Shown: positions 50,350-59,541 of the stretch, piece after piece
How positions within the stretch are numbered: position 1 is the stretch's first letter
Layout of the letters: each line of letters opens with the position of its first letter
DNA from: CALBPI01 sp039821605
Lineage (GTDB): Bacteria > Pseudomonadota > Gammaproteobacteria > Steroidobacterales > Woeseiaceae
DNA: 64,000 nt
Assembly (NCBI GenBank): GCA_039821605.1
Contig: JBCBNV010000002.1
Location: forward strand, 597,577 to 661,576
Direction: 5' to 3'
Program-made: the position numbers and the translations under genes
Notes under the pieces: generated by a model
Database searches by the model: none
The model's input: only the letters and a program-made list of their open reading frames with translations
What the model was told of the DNA's origin: nothing

Positions 50350-51098
50350 ACGGTTACCGCGTCCGCTGTGTGACGTTGTTCCCGGAGCGCGTGACGGCCG
50401 TCGGTGAGTACGGCGTGACGGGCAGGGCGGTGCAAAAGGGTCTGGTCGACCTGGCCTGCATCAACCCGCGCGACTTCACGGAGGACGCGCACCGGACTGT
50501 GGACGACCGCCCATTTGGTGGCGGGCCGGGCATGGTCATGAAGTTTGAACCCGTCGTCGCGGCGATACGCGCGGCGCGGGACGAGGCGCCCGGTGCGCCG
50601 TGTGTGTTGCTGAGCCCACAGGGCCGGCCCTACACGCAGGCGACCGCGGAGCGTTTTGCCGCACTGCCGGGCCTTGTGCTCGTGGCGGGGCGGTACGAAG
50701 GTCTCGACGAACGGATTGTCGAGGCCGAAGTGGACGAAGAGCTGTCGCTGGGCGATTTCGTGCTCAGCGGGGGCGAGGTGGCCGCCATGGCGGTCATCGA
50801 CAGTGTGGCGCGTTTGCTGCCGGGGGTGCTCGGTCACAACGCGTCGGCGGCGGAGGATTCGTTCTCGGACGGATTGCTCGACTGCCCGCACTACACGCGG
50901 CCGCCCGAAGTGGCGGGGCGCACGGTGCCGGCGGTGTTGCTGTCGGGTGACCACGCGGCCATTGCGCGCTGGCGACGCCAACAGTCGCTGGGGCGCACCT
51001 GGCAGCGGCGCCCGGACCTGCTCGCGCAGGCCACGCTGTCGGAAGAAGATGAGCAATTGCTCGAGGCATTCAAGGCCGAGCTCGAAGCTGGGTCTTAA
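50346..51098 (+). CDS. trmD: tRNA (guanine-N1-)-methyltransferase TrmD
   Basis: A SPOUT enzyme that makes m1G37, 250 residues. Contains DDRPFGGGPGMVMKFEPV, LVAGRYEGLDERIVE and the knot motif SLGDFVLSGGEVAAM. The linker and C-terminal domain contain LDCPHYTRPPEVAGR. Coupled to rimM. Confidence 0.97.
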   Translation: MNGYRVRCVTLFPERVTAVGEYGVTGRAVQKGLVDLACINPRDFTEDAHRTVDDRPFGGGPGMVMKFEPVVAAIRAARDEAPGAPCVLLSPQGRPYTQATAERFAALPGLVLVAGRYEGLDERIVEAEVDEELSLGDFVLSGGEVAAMAVIDSVARLLPGVLGHNASAAEDSFSDGLLDCPHYTRPPEVAGRTVPAVLLSGDHAAIARWRRQQSLGRTWQRRPDLLAQATLSEEDEQLLEAFKAELEAGS

Positions 51099-51146
51099 GA
51101 TTAGGCAAGGCATGGCGCACGCACGGGCGTGCTTAGGAACAGTGAC

Positions 51147-51491
51147 ATGAACAAGATCATCGCAGAGCTCGACGCTGAGCAGCTGAAATCGGACATTCCC
51201 GAGTTTGGCCCCGGCGACACCGTCGTCGTCCAGGTTCGCGTCCGTGAGGGCGACCGTGAGCGCCTGCAGGCGTTCGAAGGCGTCGTCATCGCCAAGAAGA
51301 ACCGCGGTATCAACAGCTCGTTCACGGTGCGCAAGATTTCGCACGGCGAAGGTGTCGAGCGTGTCTTCCAGACGCACAGCAACATGATCGGTGGCATCAC
51401 CGTGAAGCGTCGCGGTGACGTTCGTCGCGCGAAGCTCTACTACCTGCGCGGCCTGACGGGCAAGAAAGCACGTATCAAAGAGAAGATCTGA
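51147..51491 (+). CDS. rplS: 50S ribosomal protein L19
   Basis: 114 residues. MNKIIAELDAEQLKSDIPEF and the basic GINSSFTVRKISHGEGVERV are typical. ATG at 51147 with AGGAA upstream; the longer frame from 51129 is rejected. Last gene of the rpsP operon. Confidence 0.96.
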   Translation: MNKIIAELDAEQLKSDIPEFGPGDTVVVQVRVREGDRERLQAFEGVVIAKKNRGINSSFTVRKISHGEGVERVFQTHSNMIGGITVKRRGDVRRAKLYYLRGLTGKKARIKEKI

Positions 51492-51519
51492 CGACCGACG
51501 CGCATCGCGCGTCGTCGTC
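51490..51519 (+). terminator. Hairpin at the end of the rpsP operon
   Basis: GACGAC-c-GACGCGC / GCGCGTC-GTCGTC pair around an ATC loop: 13 base pairs with one bulge, overlapping the rplS stop codon. No T-run follows, so it may slow or protect the 3' end rather than terminate alone. A dispersed repeat begins right behind it. Confidence 0.45.
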
Positions 51520-51611
51520 ATCGCGAGACTGCGTAGCAGCCGCGGCGATCTCTCGAACGTCACGATGTCGTTAAGAGGTTGCCGCGGCTGCTGCGCGGGC
51601 TCGCAATGACC
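51517..51611. repeat. Dispersed palindromic repeat, copy 1
   Basis: An imperfect inverted repeat of about 95 bases. The left arm runs from GTCATCGCGAG to GCGGCGATCTCT and the right arm from AGAGGTTGCCGCGG to CTCGCAATGAC, with an 18-20 base centre. Fragments of the same sequence (CTCGCAATGACGG) recur at 51648-51660. Related to copies near 57.5, 62.4 and 63.8 kb. Confidence 0.75.
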
Positions 51612-51678
51612 GTGCTTTGCTTTGCGGGCTCGAGATGACTGTATTGGCTCGCAATGACGGATACAAACGAGGACCCAC

Positions 51679-52548
51679 ATGCGCACGACATCGCGCACGT
51701 ACAAGTTGCTCGCACTGATTGCCGCAGCAGGCCTCGTCGCCGGCTGCGGCAGTTTCATTTCTGGTGCGGCCAGCGACTTCGCCGACAACCTCGGGCAGGC
51801 AGTGTTCAACCAGCCCGACCCGGGCATCGTCCGCGACGGCGCGCCGTCTTACCTGCTGCTGCTCGACAGCCTGCTCGAGTCGGATCCCGACAACCCGCAG
51901 GTGCTGGCCGCGGCGTCCGAGCTCTACGCGGCCTACGGTGTGGTGTTCGCCGATGACCCTGAGCGGGCCAAGGTGCTCACGCGTCGCGCGCGCGACTACG
52001 GCGAGCGGGCCATCTGCCGCGAATTCAAACGCGCCTGCGACTGGCCCACGTCCGACTTCGAAACCTTTGAAGCCTCGCTCGAGAAGCTCGACGACGATCA
52101 CGCCTATGCGGCCTCGGCCTACGCCGTGGCCTCGCTGGCCTACATCCGCGCCAATTCTGACGACTGGGGTGCGCTGGCACGTTTGCCGTTCGTCGAGGCG
52201 TTGATCCTGGCCGTGCTGCCTTACGTCGAGGACGATGCCGAGCTCGGCACGTTCTACAACTACCTGGGCATTCTGAACTCGCTGCGCCCGCCGGCGCTGG
52301 GCGGCGAGCCCGAGCGCGCGAAAGACTATTTCGAGCGCGCGATCAATCTCTCGCGCGGCCGGGACCTGTCGGTCAAGGTCGAGTACGCGCGTGGCTACGC
52401 CCGCTTGCTGTACGAGCAGGAATTGCACGATCGGCTGCTCGAAGAAGTGCTGGCAGCCGAGACAGAAGCGCCCGGTCTGACACTGACCAATACACTGGCC
52501 AAGCGCGACGCGCGGGAACTTCTCGCGTCCGGAAAGGACTACTTCTGA
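51679..52548 (+). CDS. TRAP transporter TatT component (lipoprotein)
   Basis: A 289-residue lipoprotein with lipobox LVAGC (Cys23) and an all-helical TPR-like body (SYLLLLDSLLESDPDNPQVLAAASELYAAYG) matching the TatT T-component family. These trimeric periplasmic proteins associate with TRAP substrate-binding proteins. It directly precedes dctP, the expected context. GAGGA lies about 8 bases before the ATG. Confidence 0.88.
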   Translation: MRTTSRTYKLLALIAAAGLVAGCGSFISGAASDFADNLGQAVFNQPDPGIVRDGAPSYLLLLDSLLESDPDNPQVLAAASELYAAYGVVFADDPERAKVLTRRARDYGERAICREFKRACDWPTSDFETFEASLEKLDDDHAYAASAYAVASLAYIRANSDDWGALARLPFVEALILAVLPYVEDDAELGTFYNYLGILNSLRPPALGGEPERAKDYFERAINLSRGRDLSVKVEYARGYARLLYEQELHDRLLEEVLAAETEAPGLTLTNTLAKRDARELLASGKDYF

Positions 52549-52627
52549 GGAGCGTGCGGGCGCTGCCGTAGCACCTGCGCAACAGGCCGAAAACGGGCAT
52601 CCGTTCACCTTTTGGTCACGAACTGCT

Positions 52628-52669
52628 CGGTAACATTACCGCGACATCACCGGTCTTTGGGCACCGGTG
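52628..52669 (+). promoter_or_regulatory. Palindrome and hairpin upstream of dctP
   Basis: CGGTAA-CA-TTACCG (52628-52641) is a 14-base palindrome. CACCGGT / ACCGGTG (52648-52654/52663-52669) forms a 7-base stem with an 8-base loop. Both lie within 75 bases of the dctP start. The first could be an operator, the second an mRNA hairpin that protects or raises dctP relative to tatT. Confidence 0.45.
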
Positions 52670-52700
52670 CAACACGTTCTACGCCAGGGAGGCGGAGACC

Positions 52701-53723
52701 ATGAAACAGCTTTTTCGCGCCGCTCTCGTTGTAGCGGTGGCATTTGCGGCAAGCCCGCTGGCGGCCGAGACCTTCAAGCTCGCGACCGTAGCCCCCGAGA
52801 ATTCGCAGTGGATGCGTGACATGCGTGCGGGCGCCAAGGAGATTGCCGAGCGCACCGACGGCCGCGTCAAGATCAAGCTCTTTGGCGGCGGCGTCATGGG
52901 CAACGACAACAAGGTTCTGCGCAAGATCCGTATTGGCCAGCTGCACGGCGGCGCATTCACGGCCGGCAGCCTCATGAGCATTTACCCCGATCTTTCGGTG
53001 TACGGCCTGCCGCTCTTGTTCAACTCGCAGGAAGAGGTCGACTTCGTCCGCGAGCGTTTCGACGCGCAGCTCAAGCAAGGCCTCGAAGATGCCGGCTACA
53101 TGAGCTTCGGCTTCGCAGGCGGCGGCTTCGCCATGGTGCTCGGCAACGAGCCCGTGCGCACGCTTGAAGACCTCGACAAGCAGAAGATGTGGGTTCCGGA
53201 AGGCGACACGATCAGCTACGCGGGTATGGAGGCGCTCGACCTCTCGCCGGTCACGCTGCCGATCACCGACGTCCTGACGGGCTTGCAGACGGGTCTGCTC
53301 GATGTTGTCGCCACGCCGCCTGTCGGTGCCCTGGTGCTGCAGTGGCACACCAAGGTCAAGTACGGCACACCCATGCCGCTCGTCTACACGATGGCCTTCA
53401 TCGCCATCGACAAGAAGCGCTTCGACCGCCTGACGGCGGAAGACCAGGCTATCGTCGACGAGGTGCTCACGGGCATCTACGCGAACTTCGAGCAGGTCAA
53501 TCGCAGCGACAACGAGAAGGCGCTGGCCGCGCTCGAAAGCGTCGGCATCGAGATCGTCGCGCTCGAAGATGGCGAGCTCAGCAAGCTTCGTGGTCAGGTC
53601 GAGTCCGTGAACCGTGAGCTTGCCGAAGACAACGTGTTCTCGCTCGAGCTCTACGAAGCGCTTACGGGTGCGCTGGCCGAGTACCGCGCGGGCAACGCGC
53701 AGGCCGCCAACACAGGCGACTGA
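52701..53723 (+). CDS. TRAP transporter substrate-binding protein DctP
   Basis: A 340-residue periplasmic binding protein. The signal peptide (LFRAALVVAVAFAASPLAA) is followed by the DctP fold with FGGGVMGNDNKVLRKIRIG, and the MWVPEGDTISYAGMEAL segment occupies the ligand-binding part of the TRAP receptor. GGGAGGCGGAG upstream. Solute not predictable; carboxylates are common ligands of the family. Confidence 0.92.
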   Translation: MKQLFRAALVVAVAFAASPLAAETFKLATVAPENSQWMRDMRAGAKEIAERTDGRVKIKLFGGGVMGNDNKVLRKIRIGQLHGGAFTAGSLMSIYPDLSVYGLPLLFNSQEEVDFVRERFDAQLKQGLEDAGYMSFGFAGGGFAMVLGNEPVRTLEDLDKQKMWVPEGDTISYAGMEALDLSPVTLPITDVLTGLQTGLLDVVATPPVGALVLQWHTKVKYGTPMPLVYTMAFIAIDKKRFDRLTAEDQAIVDEVLTGIYANFEQVNRSDNEKALAALESVGIEIVALEDGELSKLRGQVESVNRELAEDNVFSLELYEALTGALAEYRAGNAQAANTGD

Positions 53724-53747
53724 TCGCCGCTCACTAATCGGACACGC

Positions 53748-54263
53748 ATGGCCCGACTTTCACGCTGGGGCAAGGCGGCGGAGGACGCCGTGCTTGTCAT
53801 TTTGCTCGGCGCCATGATTTTGCTGGCCGTCGCGCAGATTGTTATGCGCAATGGATTCGGCGGCGGCTTCATCTGGGCTGACGAGACGCTTCGGCTCATG
53901 GTGCTCTGGCTCGCACTCGCGGGTTCCGTGGCGGCGGCACGCGCTGACAAGCATCTCGCCATCAACGTGCTCGCGCGTGCCTTGCCGCCGCGCGGCCAGA
54001 GTGCCGCGCGCTTCATCACGAACGCGTTTACATCCGGCATCTGCGGCCTGCTCGCCTGGCACGCCTGGCGCTTTCTGCAACAGTCCTTCGAGTTCGAAGA
54101 CACACTCGTTGGCGGTTTGCCGGCCTGGTGGTTCCAGGTCGTGCTGCCCGTGGGCTTTGCGCTCATGTGCTGGCGCTACTTCGTGTTCGCGCTCGAGGAC
54201 ATCGTCGCGGGCGTGCGCGGCACGCGCCGCTGGCCCGCAACGCCAGGTGATCAGGCGCCATGA
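53748..54263 (+). CDS. TRAP transporter small permease DctQ
   Basis: 171 residues, four membrane helices. Contains GFGGGFIWADETLRLMVLWLALAGS, a DctQ hallmark segment. Overlaps the large permease gene by four bases. Confidence 0.92.
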   Translation: MARLSRWGKAAEDAVLVILLGAMILLAVAQIVMRNGFGGGFIWADETLRLMVLWLALAGSVAAARADKHLAINVLARALPPRGQSAARFITNAFTSGICGLLAWHAWRFLQQSFEFEDTLVGGLPAWWFQVVLPVGFALMCWRYFVFALEDIVAGVRGTRRWPATPGDQAP

Positions 54264-55519
54264 TCCTCTCGGGCATCATCCTGCTGTTGCTGGCGCTGTT
54301 AGGTACGCCGCTGTTCGCGATCATCGCGGGCAGCGCGTTCTGGAGTTACTACCAGGAAGACATCGACCTGGCGGCACTGGCCATCGAGTTCTTCTCGTTG
54401 GCCGAGATGCCCGTGCTGCTCGCGATTCCGCTGTTCACGTTTGCGGGTTACCTGCTCAGTGAGAGTGAAGCGCCGAGCCGGCTGGTTCGGCTGACGCAGG
54501 CCTTGCTCGGCTGGATGCCGGGTGGGCTCGCCATCGTGTCGCTGGCGGCCTGTGCATTCTTCACGGCGTTCACGGGCGCTTCGGGCGTGACGATCATCGC
54601 CCTGGGCGCCATTCTCTACCCCGCGCTCAAGCAGGCCGGCTACCCCGAGAAGTTCAACCTCGGTCTTGTGACCTCGGCGGGCAGCCTCGGGCTGTTGTTC
54701 GCGCCCTCGCTGCCGCTGATTCTTTACGGCATCGTCGCGCGCGAGCCGATCGACGACCTGTTCCTGGCCGGCATCCTGCCCGGCATGGTCATGCTCGCCA
54801 TGCTGGCGGGCTGGAGTCTCTGGGTCAGCCGCGGCAGCAAGCAGGAGCTCATTCCGTTCTCCGGCAAACGCGTCGCTGCGGCGCTCAAGGAAAGTGCCTG
54901 GGAGTTGCCGCTTCCCATCGTCGTGCTGGGCGGCATCTACTCGGGTTACTTTGCGGTCAGCGAAGCGGCGGCCGTCACGGCGCTCTACGCGCTGATTGTC
55001 GAGGTCGGCATCCTGCGCGAGATCAAGTTCTCGGCACTGCCAGGCATCATGCGCGAGTCGATGCTGCTCGTCGGCGGCATCCTCATTATTCTGGGCGTGA
55101 GTCTGGCCTCGACGAACATCATGATCGATGCCGGCGTGCCGCAGCGGCTGCTCGAGTGGGTCAGCGGGCTTGTCGACTCGAAGATCAGCTTTCTGCTGTT
55201 GTTGCTCGTATTCCTGCTGATCCTGGGCGCGATCCTCGATATCTTCTCGGCGCTCGTGCTCGTGGTGCCGCTGATCTTGCCGGTCGCGGCGCAGTACGGC
55301 GTCGACCCGATCCACCTGGGCATCGTCTTCCTGGCTGCCATGCAGCTTGGCTATCTGACCCCACCCGTGGGGCTCAACCTGTTTATCGCGAGCTACCGCT
55401 TCGAGCGTTCGATCACCGAGGTCTACTCGGCCACGTTCCCGTTTCTGATCATCCTGCTGGCGAGCGTCGTTGTCATAACCTTCTGGCCGCAGCTCTCGCT
55501 CGTCTTTCTCTCTCGCTAG
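54260..55519 (+). CDS. TRAP transporter large permease DctM
   Basis: 419 residues with about 12 membrane helices. Contains IPLFTFAGYLL, the FFTAFTGASGVTIIALGAIL and SAGSLGLLFAPSLPLILYG re-entrant segments and the late LGYLTPPVGLNLF, all typical of DctM/SiaM. Driven by ion gradients. Completes TatT-DctP-DctQ-DctM. Confidence 0.93.
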   Translation: MILSGIILLLLALLGTPLFAIIAGSAFWSYYQEDIDLAALAIEFFSLAEMPVLLAIPLFTFAGYLLSESEAPSRLVRLTQALLGWMPGGLAIVSLAACAFFTAFTGASGVTIIALGAILYPALKQAGYPEKFNLGLVTSAGSLGLLFAPSLPLILYGIVAREPIDDLFLAGILPGMVMLAMLAGWSLWVSRGSKQELIPFSGKRVAAALKESAWELPLPIVVLGGIYSGYFAVSEAAAVTALYALIVEVGILREIKFSALPGIMRESMLLVGGILIILGVSLASTNIMIDAGVPQRLLEWVSGLVDSKISFLLLLLVFLLILGAILDIFSALVLVVPLILPVAAQYGVDPIHLGIVFLAAMQLGYLTPPVGLNLFIASYRFERSITEVYSATFPFLIILLASVVVITFWPQLSLVFLSR

Positions 55520-55587
55520 GCGCTGAATACCGCTCGGATTTGCGGTAAATTCACGGGTCTGCCACTTATCCGCGGAGCAAGGCCCCC

Positions 55588-57441
55588 ATGGCGCAAAAAC
55601 CCAATATTTTCATTCGTATCCTGAGATTCCTCTGGACTGGCGTAAACGGTCTCCGGAAGCTGCTGCACCTTGTGCTGCTGCTCATGATCTTTTCGGTCGT
55701 GATCAGCGTCATGGGTTCGGATATCCCCAAACTGCCCAAGCAGACCGCGCTTGTTGTGGCGCCCTCGGGTGTGCTCACCGAGCAGCTTGCGGGCACGCCG
55801 CTCGACCGCGCCATCGGGGAGGTCACGGGCGACACCGTGCCGCAGATTCTCGTGCGCGATCTCGTCGAGGCCATCGACCTTGCCGCTGAGGATGATGCGG
55901 TGAAGATCATGTACCTGCGCACCGACGGCATGGCCGGTGACATGACCAAGCTGCGCAAGGTCGCTGCCGCCATCCGTCGCTTCCGTGACTCCGGCAAGCA
56001 GGTGATCGCATTTGGCGCGTACTTCGCGCAGGGCGGCTACTACCTGGCGGCGCAGGCCGACGAGATTCTGCTGGACCCGAACGGTGGCGTGATCATCGAG
56101 GGCTACGGCGCCTACCGCAACTACTACGCCGAGGCGATCGAGAAGCTCTCGATCTCCTGGAACGTGTTCAAGGTCGGTACGCACAAGAGCTTCGTGGAGC
56201 CGTACACGCGCAATGACATGTCCGAAGAGGACAAGGGCCAACGCCTGGCCATCTTGGGCGCGCTCTGGACCAACTACACGAATGAAGTGGAAGCGGCGCG
56301 CGGGCTCGACGCCGGCACGATCCAGCGTTTGGCAGACGACATCGACATCGAGCTTGCGAAGGCGAATGGCAACTTTGCCACGTTCGCGATTGAGAACGGC
56401 CTCGTCGATGGCTTGGCCACGGCAACGGATGTGCGCAAGCGCTTCATCGAGGTTGTCGGTGAAGACGAAGACGACGAGACGACGTTTGCGCAGTTCGGCG
56501 TCTCACGCTACCTGGAGGCCAAGCGGGCACTGAACCCCAAGTCTGAGAAAGACGAAGTGGTCGCCGTTGTGGTCGCCTCGGGCGGTATCGTCGATGGCAG
56601 CGCACCACCGGGACAGATCGGTGGCGACTCGACGGCCCGCCTGCTGCGCAAGGCGCGCAGCGACGACAAGGTCAAAGCCGTTGTGCTGCGTGTCGACTCG
56701 GGCGGTGGCAGCGCGTTCGCGTCTGACGTCATTCTTCAGGAGATCAAGAACATCCAGGCCGCGGGCAAACCCGTCATCGCCTCGATGGGCTACGTGGCCG
56801 CATCGGGCGGTTACTGGATTTCGATGGCCGCCGACCAGATCGTGGCGCAGGAAAACACGATCACAGGCTCGATCGGCATCCTGGGCATGATCCCGACGTT
56901 TGAGCGTTCACTGGCGCGGTTAGGTGTGTACACCGACGGTGTGGGTACGACAGACGTAGCGGGCGCGCTTCGCCCCGACCGGGCGTTGACGCCCGAGGTG
57001 CGCAGTGTGCTGCAGCAGAACATCGAGTCGGGCTATCGCGACTTTGTGAGCGGCGTGGCCGACAACCGTGGCATGGACTACGACACCGTCGATGCGGTTG
57101 CGCAGGGCCAGGTCTGGATCGGTCCGACGGCACTCGAACATGGTCTGATCGACACGATCGGTGATCTCGAGGACGCCATTGAGATCGCGGCCGAGAGCGC
57201 GTCGCTCGACGCCGATGCCTACAGCGTCCGCTTTATCGAGCCCGAGCTGTCGAGCGAAGAACAGTTCCTGCTCAACCTGCTCGGTGGCACGGCCAAGCTG
57301 GGTATCGACATCACGCCGCTGTTCCCGCGTCGCGATGGCCTGGCGCAGATCGCCGACATGATCGACGCAGGCCTGCTCGAGATCGCGAGCTACAACGATC
57401 CGATGCACCGCTACGCGAAGTGCTTCTGCCGAATCCCGTAG
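55588..57441 (+). CDS. sppA: Signal peptide peptidase SppA, 67K type
   Basis: A membrane-anchored Ser/Lys protease that degrades cleaved signal peptides, 617 residues, a tandem of two Clp-like domains. One N-terminal helix (about 25-45). The general-base Lys is K200 in VGTHKSFVEP and the nucleophile Ser406 is in MGYVAASGGYW. The C-terminus ends YAKCFCRIP, like E. coli SppA. The stop lies just before a dispersed-repeat cluster. Confidence 0.93.
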   Translation: MAQKPNIFIRILRFLWTGVNGLRKLLHLVLLLMIFSVVISVMGSDIPKLPKQTALVVAPSGVLTEQLAGTPLDRAIGEVTGDTVPQILVRDLVEAIDLAAEDDAVKIMYLRTDGMAGDMTKLRKVAAAIRRFRDSGKQVIAFGAYFAQGGYYLAAQADEILLDPNGGVIIEGYGAYRNYYAEAIEKLSISWNVFKVGTHKSFVEPYTRNDMSEEDKGQRLAILGALWTNYTNEVEAARGLDAGTIQRLADDIDIELAKANGNFATFAIENGLVDGLATATDVRKRFIEVVGEDEDDETTFAQFGVSRYLEAKRALNPKSEKDEVVAVVVASGGIVDGSAPPGQIGGDSTARLLRKARSDDKVKAVVLRVDSGGGSAFASDVILQEIKNIQAAGKPVIASMGYVAASGGYWISMAADQIVAQENTITGSIGILGMIPTFERSLARLGVYTDGVGTTDVAGALRPDRALTPEVRSVLQQNIESGYRDFVSGVADNRGMDYDTVDAVAQGQVWIGPTALEHGLIDTIGDLEDAIEIAAESASLDADAYSVRFIEPELSSEEQFLLNLLGGTAKLGIDITPLFPRRDGLAQIADMIDAGLLEIASYNDPMHRYAKCFCRIP

Positions 57442-57452
57442 GGCAAGCGCCA

Positions 57453-57603
57453 CGGCGAGCCCACGGAGCGAAAACCCCGTCATTGCGAGCCCGCGGAGCG
57501 AAAACCCCGTCATTGCGAGCCCGCGGAGCGGGCGCGGCAATCTCCCAACGACATCGTGCCGATTGGGAGATCGCCGCGGCGGCAAAGCCGCCTCGCGATG
57601 ACG
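57453..57603. repeat. Dispersed palindromic repeat, copy 2, with 30-bp tandem
   Basis: Two and a half tandem 30-base units (GCGAGCCCRCGGAGCG followed by AAAACCCCGTCATT) lead into a full palindrome. The left arm is CATTGCGAGCC...GGCGCGGCAATCTCCC, the right arm GGGAGATCGCCGCGG...CTCGCGATGAC, with centre ACGACATCGTGCCGATT. It fills the space between sppA and the next gene. Confidence 0.75.
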
Positions 57604-57613
57604 CAACGTTGCG

Positions 57614-57844
57614 TCAGCTGCCCGTTGTCGCGGTGCCGTTGGCTCCGTCGAGGCGCGGGCGAAACGCGAGGTAGAACAGCACGAGTGCGCCCAAAGGCGG
57701 AATCAGCAGCGCAAGCGTACCCAAGACCATGGTCTGTGATGGGTTTTGGGTGCGTGTGCGCGCAAGCCGCGCCAGCACATAGAACCCGACAAGCAGCCAC
57801 GCCACGTAGGCGATCATGCCCTCTATCGATATGCCACCAAGCAT
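57614..57844 (-). CDS. Small two-helix membrane protein, unknown
   Basis: 76 residues with two membrane helices (about 8-25 and 40-61), a short basic loop and a Gly/Thr tail. The PPLGALVLFYLAF segment recalls small PLDc_N-like membrane proteins, but the match is too weak to name. The ATG overlaps no neighbour. GAGGAGGCAACG lies upstream on the coding strand, a good ribosome-binding site. Confidence 0.5.
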   Translation of the reverse strand: MLGGISIEGMIAYVAWLLVGFYVLARLARTRTQNPSQTMVLGTLALLIPPLGALVLFYLAFRPRLDGANGTATTGS

Positions 57845-57865
57845 CGTCGTTGCCTCCTCTCTTTA

Positions 57866-58687
57866 TTACTCCGTAAGTGTCACGCGACTGCAGCGCAGGA
57901 TGGTCTCATTGCCGTTGGCGATCAGCTCGCACTGCAGGTGCGTAAACCAGATTCGCAGGTAGTCCTGCATGCGTCGCGACCGGCTTTCATTGGGGTACAC
58001 GCCGATGAAGCCGTTGATCGATGTGTTGGGTGCCGGGATAACGTTGCCGTCTGCATCACGTGTCTGGCCCTCGACGGCGCGCCAGTACATCACACCGTTG
58101 ACCTCGCCCAGAAACTCGATGAGCGCCGTCGAGCCGTCCGGAAACCTGATCGGAATCACGAACTGCACATCGATCTTGAGCACGCGAACGAACGCCGAAA
58201 AGTAGACCGCCGTGCGTTCGAGGAATCCGAGCGAATCCGTGACCCACGCATGCGTCCGCGTCGCGATGCCACTGTTGCCGACGTAGTCGAATGCCGAGTC
58301 CGCAACACTGGCAGGGATGTTGCGGGAGATGTCCTCGGACACCTGCACGGTGGCCTTGAGCGCGGCGATGTCGATGGCGAACTGCTGCTGCACCGCGGCG
58401 GGCACGGCTGCCGGTGTTGCCACCGTGTAAGAGAGGCCGTCCCAGGGTTCGTGCACAACCATGAGGTTGAACCGCACGATGGTCTCGGCGTCGTAGTCCA
58501 CGATGTAGGCCTGGTGCGGAACACCGGGCAGGCTGCCCAGCGGGGCGAGCTGCCGCGCGACATTGGCCTTCTGTTGGGCTGTACATCCGTTGCATCGGTC
58601 TGAGAACACCCCCGCGTGGCTCGTTGTGCTCGCGATCGCGAGTACGGCGGCTACCGTGGCGCGAGCCATCCAGTGGCTGATTTCCAT
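57866..58687 (-). CDS. Exported hypothetical protein
   Basis: A 273-residue protein with a signal peptide (ATVAAVLAIASTTSHA). The mature part begins with a Cys pair (DRCNGCTAQQKANVARQLAP) and contains another Cys pair near the C-terminus (LQCELIANGNETILRCSR), so disulfides are likely. No family recognised. ATG at 58687 has AAGGAG 6 bases upstream, which excludes the slightly longer GTG start. Probably periplasmic. Confidence 0.6.
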   Translation of the reverse strand: MEISHWMARATVAAVLAIASTTSHAGVFSDRCNGCTAQQKANVARQLAPLGSLPGVPHQAYIVDYDAETIVRFNLMVVHEPWDGLSYTVATPAAVPAAVQQQFAIDIAALKATVQVSEDISRNIPASVADSAFDYVGNSGIATRTHAWVTDSLGFLERTAVYFSAFVRVLKIDVQFVIPIRFPDGSTALIEFLGEVNGVMYWRAVEGQTRDADGNVIPAPNTSINGFIGVYPNESRSRRMQDYLRIWFTHLQCELIANGNETILRCSRVTLTE

Positions 58688-58878
58688 GATTTTCTCCTTC
58701 ACATTACATCTAATGGGAAGGAAAAACCATAAACAGCGTTATGGGGCGCTGTTTGAACCCGTCCTGGGTGCTTTGCAGGAGTTTTGCGAGCCGCGAGAGC
58801 GTGCAGACCAGACCGCAGTTGCGGTCACGGTCATTGGTGGCGAACTCAACGCCATTCCCGTCTCTTGAAAGCGCTGCA

Positions 58879-59529
58879 CTAGCGCAACGGTGGAAACATC
58901 TCTGTGATCCCACGACGCAGGTAATGCTCGGGGAACTCGACGATCACTGTGAGCCGCCGATCGGTTGGGCCCTCGGAGAACAGGCTGAAGTCAGCGTCCA
59001 TGTCGTTGAGCATGACGCTGATTTCAAAAATGAGGTCGGCGTTCTCGAGGTAGGTTGTCGCCGTGTAGAGGTCGATCACGCAGTCGATCTCGTAGCAGCG
59101 AATACGCGCCGATCGGTCGCCCGCGCTGCCCAGGATGCTGGCCATGCGTTGTTCGAGTCGCGCCTCAGCGCGCGGCGCCCAGACAGGGTCGTCGCGCTGC
59201 CGGCGGATCTTGTCGCGGGCCTCGTTGGGCGTGAGGTTGGCGTAAGGCCGCTCCGGCCTGGCTCTCGACCGGGGTCTGAGGTCCGTCGTCGGCTCGAGCG
59301 CCAGGCGCATGCCTGCGTCATTGCGGCTTTGCCCAATGACGGCGTCCTCCGAGACATGGGGTGTCGGAAACGGCTTCGGCGTGACGACGCTGGCATCCGG
59401 TGCGCTATGCATCGCGGCCGTGCTCGATGCGTGCGGTGTGTCTGCCGGTCCAACCACGGACAACATCATGGACAGCGCCGTGGCGGCCACCGCAGCGGTG
59501 AGTACGATGCCGGCGACCACGCGCCGCAT
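58879..59529 (-). CDS. Exported or membrane-anchored hypothetical protein
   Basis: 216 residues. An N-terminal helix (about 5-27) could be a signal anchor, followed by a Pro/Ser/Thr-rich linker (about 28-90) and a globular domain with two close Cys residues (RIRCYEIDCVIDLYTA). No family recognised. It lies 12 bases after the stop of the sensor kinase on the same strand and is likely cotranscribed, so it may be an accessory of that kinase. Confidence 0.6.
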   Translation of the reverse strand: MRRVVAGIVLTAAVAATALSMMLSVVGPADTPHASSTAAMHSAPDASVVTPKPFPTPHVSEDAVIGQSRNDAGMRLALEPTTDLRPRSRARPERPYANLTPNEARDKIRRQRDDPVWAPRAEARLEQRMASILGSAGDRSARIRCYEIDCVIDLYTATTYLENADLIFEISVMLNDMDADFSLFSEGPTDRRLTVIVEFPEHYLRRGITEMFPPLR

Positions 59530-59541
59530 CAGGGGTACCGC

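Noticed and set aside
57453..57540. Possible CRISPR-like 30-base direct repeats
   Set aside because: Units are contiguous with no unique spacers and no cas genes; they are tandem copies of the dispersed repeat.
58710..58868. Short plus-strand frame between two minus-strand genes
   Set aside because: Weak start context, composition not protein-like, no family; left as intergenic.
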